Assembly (NCBI GenBank): GCA_027625915.1
Contig: JANTQA010000012.1
Coordinates: 5,850,501-5,914,500 of the forward strand
Source of the DNA: Anaeramoeba flamelloides
Taxonomy: Eukaryota; Metamonada; Anaeramoebidae
DNA length: 64,000 bases
Direction of reading: 5' to 3'
Shown here: piece after piece, positions 1-10,900 of the stretch
Numbering within the stretch: position 1 is the first letter of the stretch
Layout of the letters: every line of letters starts with the position of its first letter
The notes under the pieces: model-generated
What the model saw: only the letters and a program-made list of their open reading frames with translations
Database searches by the model: none
Told to the model about the DNA's origin: nothing
Made by a program: the position numbers and the translations under genes

Positions 1-473
1 GTTGGCCCCAAAGTGACAAAGCATTTGAATTTGTTCGTTTTTGTATCTTCTGCAAAATCAAAAAGACCACTTGGGTTTTCATAACACTTTGTTTGGAGAA
101 CCAACTCAAGCGTGTTTAAGGAATACACTTGGATCCCGTTTTTGAAAATTACAAAAATCTCATTATGCGAAATATATGCACTTACAATCGGCTCGTTGAA
201 TTTTAATTGAAGCAGATTGGTTTGTTCCGAGTCATCATAAATGAACAAATTCTTTTTGGAATATTCACTTGATTGATCGTTCCCAACTAATGCAAATATA
301 TTTGAATTCGAGAGCATGGAGACGTTCGAAAATCCCCCTTCAATTTTTCTTTGGAACTTGCGTTGAAAGGGGGTACATTGATAAACAGACCAACACTGGT
401 CAGTGGAAACCGTAAAGTAAGTACCAAATCGATTTAATGAGAACGGCATTTTCTTTTTTTTTTCATTGCTCAT
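1..473 (-). CDS. PROPPIN (WIPI/Atg18/WDR45-type WD-repeat protein), N-terminal part
   Basis: The frame is open from an ATG at 473 down to the window edge (157 codons plus two bases), so the 3' end is missing. After a short Lys-rich start (MSNEKKKKMPF) the protein has the PROPPIN N-terminal pattern: a first blade with Q-C-W-S-V-Y, then a C-T-P-F-Q-R-K-F stretch, a blade with M-L-S-N-S-N-I-F-A-L-V-G, a W/YDD-like strand (IYDDSEQ), and a strand ending in Y-E-N-P-S-G-L, matching the 'etyDNPkGl' position of Atg18/WIPI proteins. In this family the seven-bladed propeller binds PI3P/PI(3,5)P2 through an FRRG motif and acts in autophagosome formation; that motif would lie beyond the window, so it cannot be checked. 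No intron is needed in this part. The sub-family (Atg18, WIPI2 or WIPI4/WDR45) cannot be decided from this fragment. Confidence 0.85.
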   Translation of the reverse strand, partial: MSNEKKKKMPFSLNRFGTYFTVSTDQCWSVYQCTPFQRKFQRKIEGGFSNVSMLSNSNIFALVGNDQSSEYSKKNLFIYDDSEQTNLLQLKFNEPIVSAYISHNEIFVIFKNGIQVYSLNTLELVLQTKCYENPSGLFDFAEDTKTNKFKCFVTLGP

Positions 474-583
474 CTCTCCTCAGATTGTTGTTTTTTGCAA
501 TTTGAATTTAATTTCTTTGATTTTGATTTGAAACGGGTTTGTTTAAAAGAAGAAAATCAAAAAAAAATGATTTGTATTTTGTT

Positions 584-1041
584 TGTTCACGACAAGAATA
601 GCACAAAAATTGTAGTCACTTTTTTTACTTAGCAACACTTTGTTTTTTTGAAATTGTACCAAATTTTGAAAGTAATTACAAGATCACAATGCAACAACTT
701 TCAATTTAAAAGTTTTTACAAGTCAAACTTTTAAAAACATGTAATTTAAACAACTTTCCAATTTTTGGTTTCCATAAAAAGAGTTTCAGATTATTCAAAG
801 TTTACATATATTTTTCTTTTAGATAACTTTCAAAAATTTCAATTAAATTCAAAATGTTATCTTTTGTTAATTATTATTTTTTATCCCTTTTTTTTGCTTA
901 CAAAAGTTTGTATCGAGTATTGGAAAATTGAAAAAATATGAAAGAATATCAGAGACTGAAATCTTGCAGACTGTCAGTCTGAAAGTTCGAAAAAGTCTTG
1001 AAAGTATTTGTATGGATTGTGCTATTCTTGTCGTGTTACAG
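584..1041. mobile_element. Candidate short inverted-repeat (MITE-like) element upstream of the PROPPIN gene
   Basis: A perfect 17-base inverted repeat, CACGACAAGAATAGCAC at 588-604 and its reverse complement at 1019-1035, brackets about 415 bases of AT-rich non-coding DNA. The match continues weakly on both sides. This is the size and form of a non-autonomous DNA element, but no second copy was found in the window and no target duplication is clear, so the call is tentative. It starts about 110 bases upstream of the PROPPIN start codon and may overlap its promoter. Confidence 0.4.
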
Positions 1042-1392
1042 ATTTCTCTTATTAGAAACGTCAAAATTTTATTATTGGATTATGATTTTAAGGTTTATCA
1101 TCCTTGAAGAATTATAAAATATTGTTTTGTGTAGTGTATACAATTTTATGTTTTTGGGAGTTTTTAAATATATCTAAAAATTAATATGTATTTTATAGAT
1201 CTTTTACAAATGAATTTTTTAAATTAATGGTTTTTCGAAAAGCCAAAATAAGGATTCAGTAATAACAATAAATAGATCGAAATTTTAATAAAATTAAAAA
1301 ATAGTCAATTTATTTTCAGGTGTGAACATTTTTGTTTATGGTTTGTTTTATGAAAATGTTTAATAAAATATAATATTTTTTTTTTTTTTCAG

Positions 1393-2216
1393 AAATCGAG
1401 TTATTGGAAAAAGAGTTTTTAGAATCTTCTTCTATTTTAGTTGGGGATTCAAAGAATAGAATAAGTTATTTCTAAAAAAGAAGACCAATTATATTTTAAT
1501 ATATCTTTATTAAACTCCAATTGTCATAAAACAATTTAAATATACAAAATCATTAAATATCATTTATTTGTATCTTGATAATGATTCATTTTTTTTTTTT
1601 TTCGTTTGGTATCGATAAATAAAAGATAATTAAATTTTATGTACTTAATTTTATAAGATATTTTTAGGAGTGAAAATTGATTATTATTTTATTTCATTAT
1701 GGTCCAAAAATCGTTTTCTGAAGAGATTTAATCTTGATAAATTTTTCAATAGAATGAAAAACATAAAGTTACAATAAAAAAGTAGAAAATTAAAGTGATG
1801 AATATTCTTATTTAAATTCTAAATGTTCCAAATTATTTTGATATTGATTTTATTTAATTTGTTTGAATTTTTTTTTTTTTTTTTTTATCTATAATCTTGT
1901 TAGGTCTATCGAGATTCTTTAATTTATATTGTCTATTATAAAATCAGAAAAATTTAAGTGTTATATTCGAAATTTGAAAGAATATGCCCATAATAATCTT
2001 AAATATTTAAAAAATTATGTTGTTATTTATATAAGCGAAAGGAAATATGCATATTATTTTCAAGTTCGAATAGATAATTCCATATATTATCCTTTTTTGG
2101 GGCAAGATAAATCGGAATATTTAAGGGGATTTTTGTTTGTTTGTAAAGATTTTGATTATTTGAAAGAAAGAAAAAAATATATTCCCGATTTTAGATCTAC
2201 CACGGAGATAAAATGA
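1393..2216 (+). pseudogene. Possible decayed or partial gene (two coding-like pieces)
   Basis: Two coding-like pieces lie on the plus strand. The first (1393-1475) follows a T-rich tract ending in CAG and reads as an acidic peptide (ELLEKEFLESSSILVGDSKN) before a stop. The second (1923-2216) is open for about 97 codons without any ATG at its start and reads as a mixed, protein-like sequence (for example LGQDKSEYLRGFLFVCKDF), ending in TGA. They are in different frames with stops between them. I do not recognise a family. They may be remnants of one gene, or exons of a gene whose other parts are not recognisable, or chance. Confidence 0.22.
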
Positions 2217-5200
2217 TTTGAATATTAAAGAAGGAAGGGAGAGGGAAATAAAATAAGAGAGATTCTTAAAATCAACAAAAAATGGGAAAATGGTGGTAAG
2301 GGGAGGAAAAAAAAAAGTATAGAGTATGACCTATTATTTTTTTTTTATTTTTTATTTCAGGTTAAAAATATAGAACATTTTTTTTTTCATGGATTCTTTA
2401 AAACAGTTGGCAATTGTTAGTTGATCTGTTTTCTTAATATTTTGTAAAAGAATTTCTTTGTATACACATATATATATATATATATATATGGATTTTAGTT
2501 CTCTTTTTGACATTTTTTGTAAGATTGTCATTTTGGACTATTATGGTTTCTTTTTTGTTGGAAATAAATTCTTTAGTTTTGGATTAAAGTCTCTAAATAT
2601 AAAAAAAACAAAGATAATTATGAATATAAGAAATGTGAATTTTCTCTAGATTTTAATTAACCAGTTAGGTTTTTTATTTAAAAAAAAAAAGAATTTGAAA
2701 GATATTGTTATTAACTGGTTTTATTTATTTAGAGAGTTTAAAAAAAAAAAAGGAAAAAGGGGGGCGGGACTTTTTAAAAAGGATGAAATTTAGAAATAAT
2801 TACTTTTTGATTTGAGGATCTCTTCTTTTAAAACAGTTTTAAACAATACAAAAATTAGTCTAGCTTTAAAGAAATAGTAAGAATGAAAAACTACACAGAA
2901 TTTTTTTTTTTTTGAGTTTTTATTTTTTTTCTTTGGAGATCGGTACTATTTCAACAAATAATAACTCATGCAATTTGACTTATAGTTTCGAAAAAAAGTA
3001 TAATATTTCACTTTCTGGGCGATATAAAAAATCATACTCACCAGAAAAATATATTACTTTATTTCTCAACGTCTTATAAATAACGAAAGTAAGATGATAT
3101 ATTTTTTATTATTTTGGTTTTAGGGATAAATTTACTTTATAGTTATTTTCGAATAAAGATGTTAGTGTAACAATATGTTTGTATATAAATGTAAATATGT
3201 CAAAATTAGGTGTAAATTCTATTTGTACTATACGTGGTTAGGGTTACTCTCACAATCTATTTAAATCTTATTGAAGCATAAATTATTAGAATTTTTTACT
3301 AATGATCAAAATTAAAAATTAACATTTAGTGGTTTTTTTTTAATTCCTTTTCCAAATCTAAAAATAGAAACTCAAAATAATAGCAATCCAGTTTTTAAAA
3401 ACAAATATTTAGAACTTCGAAAAGTAACTATTTTTTAATTTTTTAATTTCATGAATTTACTCAATAATCATCAACCTAAAAACATAAAGGTTTGGTTAGT
3501 TTTGTTTCCTTATGATAAATTTAATTGTAACACCAATATCTTTTCATTTATTTTGAAAAATAAATTTTTTAAAGCTCTAGTACCAGCATAGAAGTAAAAA
3601 TGTCTTATATTTTTTGTCATTTTCTTTTCAATCTCCTTTTTCAAAAACTCCATGAAAAAAAGGTTGCCTGAAATGTAAAAATGATTAATATTCAAACCTA
3701 TCCAAATATATGATTCAAAACTATAACTATAAGATATTCCAAAAAATTTAATTTAAAAAAAATGACAAAAAAAAAATAACCATATTAATCTTTTAAACTA
3801 GTACGAGGACTTTAAAAATAATCTCGGGGTAATTTTTTAATTTTTTAAAAAAAATGAATTTTTTAGTGACTAATCTACCTTTAGAGGCAAATTTATCCCT
3901 TTCCCTCAATAAATAAATACATTTAGAGACAAATTTAAGAAAGATATTGTCAAATTTGGACTCGGAACATTGATTATTCAACCTATTAAGTTTGTTGCAA
4001 AATGTCCATTTTTACTGAAATTTTTTGGGTTTTTGACGAATACAATGATCTTTTTTCATTGATGAGATCAACAAATAGCACAGATTTACTAATCAGATTT
4101 GAAGAAACATTTGAACCTTGTAGAACGAATGTGATTTAGATTCAATATCGTCACACTTTAATATTAGGCTTCTCCTTGGTTGACGCTAACCCCTTAATAA
4201 AAGAAAATTTTTCTTTCATGTCACAAAATCTTTGGATCATGTGAGATAAATTCAAATATATTTGATAAAATTTTTACTTCAATTTCCCATTTTGTATCTC
4301 AGATCTCAACTTTTAAAACAACTCAAGAGAAAGAACTTTTTGAAACCCAACCAATTTAACAAAGTTTTTTAATATTTATAAGAATAAAATACTCTCTTCA
4401 AAGCTTGTGTAAAACAATTTGTAAAATGGAAAATGAAGTGAAAATTTTCAGAAATTTATTGCAATTTATCAATATGAGTTAACAATTAACAAGATCTTTT
4501 TGAAAACCAAGAGTTGTGTTTTTTTTAAACGTCTTGAAGGAATTTTTAGGTAAAATTTGAAATTGACATTTGATGAGAAAGAGTAAATCATATCAAGAAA
4601 TTAATTGACTAAATTGGGTTACAAAGAAGATACCATCATTTTCGGGTCCAATAAAAGTATCTACATTTTTCTTTTTTCATGATTGTTAAACAAATAAGAA
4701 AAGAAGAATTTTCACAATCTATAATTCATAAAAAGAATATTTCCAATAAAAAATCAAAACTAATCAATGAAAGAGTTTAATCTATAACAAGATCTTTTTA
4801 TCAACAATTTTTTGGAAATTTTATTTGTTTACTTTCGCCAATAGTCTGATGTTTGACTTGGTGTAGGTTTCTTTTTCATCAAAATTGGTTTTTAATAATT
4901 ACGTAATTAATGAAAATTAATCAATAAAAAGCAAGTTTAAACGCCAAAATTCTTTGGTGAGTTTCAATTATTTGATACATTGCATATGTTGAGCTTTAAA
5001 AGAAATATCCCAAGTTGATTAATCATTTTTATCAGTGTTGTTAAAATAATTCCATCCTTTTTTAATATAATTTGGTATGGAGGATACGGCAACTAAAGAA
5101 GTTTGAAGTTTCTTGCAAATAAAGGAAGGTGTCCTTTATTTCAACAGGAGATTTCATAAAGTAAACACAAATTCATATTATAAAACTTTCTTTTTTTTTC

Positions 5201-5623
5201 TTTTTTTTCTTTTTTTCTTTATTTTATTTATTTTGCTTTTTTTTTTTTTTTCTTTTGAATAACTTTTTATTAAACACGTTGTATCAGTGGCTGTGTGAAT
5301 TTAGAAATTAAAAACTATTAATGATTTCTGTAACACCCAGTCTGAAATTCAACAACATTCCATTCTCTGCACGAACTTTTTGAAGCTTCCTTTATCAATC
5401 TTATTTTTGAAGGATTTCAAATTGATCGAATATTTAATTAATTTGTCATTTCAACATCCACAACCATCTTCTTTATAAGTTTTCTTTGTGACTACATTTT
5501 TATTTTCGAAAGAGTTTCCCCATCAGTAATTTTGTAAGGTTATCTTAACTTCGAGTAAAATATGATCAAAAGTGATTTTTAACAAAAGAATACTATTTCT
5601 TTTGTTTATTTCGAAAAAACAAG
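2217..5623. other. Intergenic, AT-rich
   Basis: No supportable gene. It holds a (TA)n run at 2468-2489, poly-T tracts near 5190-5260, and the first copy of an old dispersed repeat (3340-4165, listed separately). Short open frames here have random composition. Confidence 0.6.
3340..4165. repeat. Old dispersed repeat, copy 1 (partner at 34700-35250)
   Basis: Two stretches (about 3350-3480 and 3825-4110) match 34715-34860 and 34960-35200 in order and orientation, for example AAAAATAGAAACTC followed by TTTTTTAATTTTTTAATTTC and then TCACTCAATAATCAT-like sequence. Copy 1 has roughly 350 extra bases in the middle. The copies are strongly diverged, so this is an old element of unknown class. Confidence 0.45.
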
Positions 5624-6073
5624 TAACAGTCTTTCCAAGTCTACCATAAAATTTTAAATAAAACAGATTTGAGTTTTCTATTCTTATTTTCTATTTTCAA
5701 AAAATTCCGAAATAATAGCTATTATTCAAAAAAAAATTTCAATAAATGAGCTATTATTCAAATTTTGAAACATAAAAAAAAAATTTTCTGAAGATTCATG
5801 AAGCACCTAAAAATATTGTTCAAAAAAGGTAAATTTATAAAGATCAGTCAATATTGATATTTTTTTTGGGGCTCTTTTGGACCAATAATTTTTAAGTTTT
5901 AATGTGATCTTGAATTTTTTTTTGAAGTCTCAAAATTTGAATAATAGCTCATTTATTGAAATTTTTTTTTGAATAATAGCTATTATTTCGGAATTTTTTG
6001 AAAATAGAAAATAAGAATAGAAAACTCAAATCTGTTTTATTTAAAATTTTATGGTAGACTTGGAACGGCTGTA
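5624..6073 (+). mobile_element. 450-base foldback element, tandem copy 1
   Basis: The element is a near-complete inverted repeat. Its left arm (AACAGTCTTTCCAAGTCTAC...) folds onto its right arm (...GTAGACTTGGAACGGCTGTA) over about 130-150 bases, leaving an asymmetric centre with the string GGGGCTCTTTTGG. The ends have the form TA(C)AG...CTGTA, as in Tc1/mariner-type elements with TA target duplication. It has no coding frame. Copy 2 at 6227-6676 has exactly the same length and the same orientation of the centre. Confidence 0.75.
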
Positions 6074-6226
6074 TAGATTTATTTAAGGGACTAGTCTATT
6101 TTATTTTTTTTGTGACCAATAACTAAATAAGGATTTATTATCTAGAAATATGTAGTATATTGAAAATAAACAGGGTTTTTCAAATCTAAGTAATGAACAA
6201 AAAATTTTCTTAATCCCTCTTAAATT

Positions 6227-6676
6227 TACAGCCGTTCCAAGTCTACCATAAAATTTTAAATAAAACAGATTTGAGTTTTCTATTCTTATTTTCTATTTTC
6301 AAAAAATTCCGAAATAATAGCTATTATTCAAAAAAAAATTTCAATAAATGAGCTATTATTCAAATTTTGAAACATCAAAAAAAAATATTTTGAAGATCAC
6401 ATGAAGCACTTTAAAATATTGTTCAAAAAAGGTAAATTTATAAAGATCAGTCAATATTGATATTTTTTTTGGGGCTCTTTTGGAACAATAATTTTTAAGT
6501 TTCATGTGATCTTGAATTTTATATTTGATGTTTCAAAATTTGAATAATAGCTCATTTATTGAAATTTTTTTTTGAATAATAACTCTTATTTCCGAATTTT
6601 TTGAAAATAGAAAATAAGAATAGAAAACTTAAATCCGGGTTATTTAAAATTTTATGGTAAACTTGGAAAGACTGTA
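6227..6676 (+). mobile_element. 450-base foldback element, tandem copy 2
   Basis: This is a second copy of the element at 5624-6073, separated from it by 153 bases of unrelated sequence. The asymmetric centre (GGGGCTCTTTTGG) runs in the same direction. Its left end reads TACAGCCGTTCC, identical to the reverse complement of the right end of copy 1, while its right end (GGAAAGACTGTA) matches the left end of copy 1. The whole 5624-6676 region is therefore also one large palindrome at its outer and inner arms. Confidence 0.75.
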
Positions 6677-7941
6677 GGTAAAATAATTTAATATAGATAA
6701 GTCCTTTAATCAAAGTGAATAAGATCTTTTAATCAATAAATAATGAATTTGGTTTTGTATATTATATGTGCTGTTCCCTCCTCTAATATTGACTAATTTC
6801 AAAAGTTCCTTTTGGGTTTTCATCAAAATTATCTTTTTAAAAGGATTCATTTCTGCAAAGTTTAAACTCATTTTCTCTTGAAAAATTAATTATAAATTAG
6901 TCAAAATCTGATTTCTTAATTAAATAATTTATTTCCATTTTTTTCAAAGAAAAAAGATCAAAATACTTTTTTTATAAATAAGATTGATTTCATTTAAAAT
7001 CTAAAGAAAAAAATAAAAGTGTTTGTAGTTATATTTTTTTTTCCCAACAAAAAATTTGAATTTACTCAATTTCCAAAACTTTCCCAGAAAAGCATCAAAT
7101 ACCATCTTTTCTTTTTATTTGAACCCTAATTGATATAAATTTTTCAATAAACATAATAAAATGTTTTATTACACTGTTTTGAAACTTCGAAAAGAGTGAT
7201 ATATTTGGATTTAAAAAATAAAAAATTTAACAATAAAATATTTAAAATCGAATATAACCTGAAGTGGCATTTTACAAGCTAAATTTATGAATAAAATAAA
7301 AATTATTATACTCTATTAGAATTGGAAATTGACAAATCCCAAATTTTATAAAATTACCTCAAGAATACAAGGATTTCTCAATTTCTTCCCAAAGTAACTA
7401 GAATTAAATAACTTTCTTAAACTTTTTGGATATCTAATCTCTTACTTATAAACATTTTTCAAAATTTATTAAATTAACATTCCACAAAAAAAGTTTTGTA
7501 TGTCAAAAAAACTAGAGAGTAAATTAATTTAAAAACTATTTTCATTATTAAATTTCATTTTTTTTATGTTGATCATAAAAAGGAAATTCTTTTATTTTTA
7601 ACTCACTTAAAATGATTGAATTATTGTTTTCAGAAATATCATGTTAATATATTCGAATTTTCAAATATTTTGTTTTAGTTCAAAGGATATCACTTTTAAA
7701 TATTAAAAATAATTTTTAAAAAAAATCTTCAAATAATAAATCACCTAATATACAATAGAATTATATATATGTATATAATTTTCCACAATATTAAATAATA
7801 ATTAAGAAAAAAAAATAAATTTCTATAGAAAAAAAAAAAAAATATTTCATAAATTGTCAAAGTAATAAATATTTTTATTTTAAAAAAAGAAAGAAAATCT
7901 TGTATCAATTAAAAAAATAATTAGTAAAGTAAATTCATTCA
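6677..7941. other. Intergenic, AT-rich; downstream of the ankyrin gene
   Basis: Nothing supportable. A (TA)n run near 7961-7983 lies at the very 3' end of the neighbouring open frame. No repeat shared with other parts of the window was recognised. Confidence 0.5.
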
Positions 7942-10900
7942 TTAATTAAATATGATATTATATATATATATATATATATATATCTTTTTTAAAAAAATGA
8001 AGGAATTAAGAAATGAATAAAAAAAATTTTTTTTCTTGTTTAATAAATTCCTTTTAATTCTTTTTAAGAATTTTTTTTGTTTTGTTTTTTTTTTTTTTTT
8101 TTTTTTAATTAAAGATTTAAATTTATTATTATCAAAAAACATCATTTCGTTTTCATCCCAGTTTTTTTCTTTCATTCGTCTTTTGGTAACATAATTTTGG
8201 TTTTTGAATTTTTTTTCAATTTTGATTCTTTTTGATCCAAGTTTAAATGTGTTAAGATAATTTAAAATGGTTTCAAATCTTATTAATTGGTCTTGTTCCC
8301 AAACACCTTGGTATTTATATCGGCCCCAAATTGCTGCATGTACACATGTTTCACTATTTTTATTTACATTTTTCATATTTCCCCCATTGGATTTTAAAAT
8401 TTTGATGATTTTTAAATGTCCATGGAAAGTGGCATAATAGAGTGGTGTGTTTCCAAATTTATCTTTGCAATTTGGATTGACAGATTTTTTTTTTATTAAA
8501 TATTTTAATGTTTTATATTTTCCTAAAATTGAACAATAATGAATTGGAGATCTCCCCATATGATCTTGCCCATTGATTGGTAGTTTTCGTTTTACCAAAT
8601 ATTTGAATGTTCTTAAAGATTTTCTTGCTATTTCCTTTTTTGTCATTTCTTCTTTTTTTTGTTCTTCTTTTTCCATATTATCCTTAATATTTTCTTTTTC
8701 ATCTATTTTGACTTTTTCTTCTTTCTTCTTTTTGTCTTTATTGATCACTCGATTTTGACTTCTTCTTTTACCCTTTCTATTGTTTTTTTTCTTATTAGAA
8801 TCATCAGCCTCTGATGAGGATCCCGTTGATGATGCCGTTGAAGATCTTGTTGAAGACCCTGTTGATTTTTCTGTTTTATCTGTTGATTCTGATGATGATT
8901 TAAATTTATTTCTTGATCTACTTTTAGATTTTTTATTTTTCTTATCATCTTTATCCTTATTCCTCCTTTTACTCCTGCCCTTACCCTTACCCTTACTCTT
9001 ATCTTCATGTTTACTCTTACTCTTACTCTTTTCGTTCTCGTCTTCATTTACACTAAGTTTATTATTTGTTGATAAATTTGATTGATTAATATTTTTCTTT
9101 AAAATTGTTGGTTTCTTGATTTGACTCTGAGTTCTAATTGCCAATGCCTTTTTTAATCCAATTTCATTTTCTTTTATTTGTTGTTTGGCTAATTGTTCTT
9201 TTTCAAGATTTTCTTTTTCAATTAAAATAGGCGTATCGAGAATTTTTTGATGCTTTTCCATTTTTTCACGGAATTTAATTTCTTGATTTTTTAACGAAAG
9301 TTTCATTTTATTTTCTCTTTCATCTTGCTTTTCAAACCATTTTTTTTCTCTTATATTTCTTTTTGCTTGTTTATTTTCTTTATTGGCATTATTTAATTTA
9401 TTTAATTTGTTTTTTAAAGTTGTTTAATTCTTTTTGTTGTTCTTCTTTGGATAGATTTTCTTTTTTAAGATGATTTTCTAATTGAATCAAAATTTTGATT
9501 GTTTCTTCAATTGTATCAAGAATTTGGTTTTCAATTTTTTCAATTTCTTCATCTAATTCTTGTTCTGTTTCATAAATTTTGATTTTTTTTTCTTCGATTG
9601 GTATTTTAGATAAATCAATTAATATAGCTTCTAATTCTTTAACAATATTATCATTTTGTTGTTCTTCTTCTTGTTGATCATTATTGTTGATCTTTAACAA
9701 TAATTTATTTATTCTGTTTATTTTTTCCTCAATTTCTTTTCGTTTTTCTTTTTTGATATAATTTCTTTCTTTTTTTATCTTTTGATATTTCTTTTTATAT
9801 TTTTTTTTTCTTTTATTTTTTCTCTAATTTCTTTTCTTTTTTCTTCTCTTTCTTTCATTCTTATAATTTTTTCTTGCTTTCTTTTTTCAGATTCTTCCTT
9901 TTTTAATTTTTCTTCTTTTTCTTGTTCTTCTTTGATCCTTTCCATTTCAACGTGTATTTCCTTATTTAATTCTTCTTTTTCCTTATTAAAGATTTCTAAT
10001 TTTTCATTTTTTTCTGTTAATTTTTCAAGAAATTCTTTGTGTTCATTTTTTTTTTAATGTTAATGATGTTATTAACATATTTGAAGTGTCGTCAAGAATT
10101 TTTATTGGTTCAATAATACTTTTTTCGATTCTTTCTTCCATTTCTGGTTTAAATTGTGGATAATGTTTTTCGTTGGCTAATATATTATCTTTATAAATAT
10201 TTATATTTTTTTCTACTTTGTCTAATAATTTTTTTATTTCTTCTTCTTTGATTACATTTTCATTTTCATTTTCATTTTCATTTTCATTTTCATTTGCATT
10301 TTGGTCTTCAAATTTCTGTTTTTTTTTTTTTTCAATACCAAATAAAATTTTTTTAATACTTTTATTTGACCTTTCTTTTTTTGTTTTTCTGGATTTAATC
10401 AATTGTTTGTGTAACAATTGCTTTTCTTTTTCAATTTTTTTTGAAAATTTTCTATTTTTTCTTTTTTGTTGTGCAAATTTGATTTTATTTTCTTTCCTTT
10501 CTTTTCTTCTTCTCTTTTTGGCTTTCATTTTTTCATCTCTAAGTTTTTTCATTTTATTTAAAATCTTTTTTTGTTTTTCAATTTTTTTATTCCTAATTTC
10601 TTTTCGTTTTTTTCTTTCTTCATTCCTTTTTTCAGTTTTTATTTCATATTCTTTTAAATTATAAATGAATTTTTCAAGTGTCACTTTTTCCTCATTTTTC
10701 AATTTTTCTTTCCTTTTTAATTTATTTATTGGTTTCTCAAATTGTTCGATAGCATTTAAAAAATCTTCAAAATCTTGTTCTGATTCTTCAATTAAATCCA
10801 AATCTAATTCAAATTGTTCATAAAATTCCTTTGATTGCTTTTTATTATCTTCATTTCTTTTTGTTTCATCATTTGTTTGTTTGATTTTTTTTTTTATTAA

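Noticed and set aside
3236-3250. Telomere-like GGTTAGGGTT string (also GGTTAGGGTAG at 50174)
   Set aside because: Single occurrences, not tandem, within ordinary intergenic DNA.
8573-9085. Plus-strand open frames opposite the ankyrin/RS gene (also 10218-11189, 11877-12500)
   Set aside because: Antisense shadows of a Lys/Glu- and Ser-rich gene; their Phe/Ser/Leu-rich composition is the expected complement.
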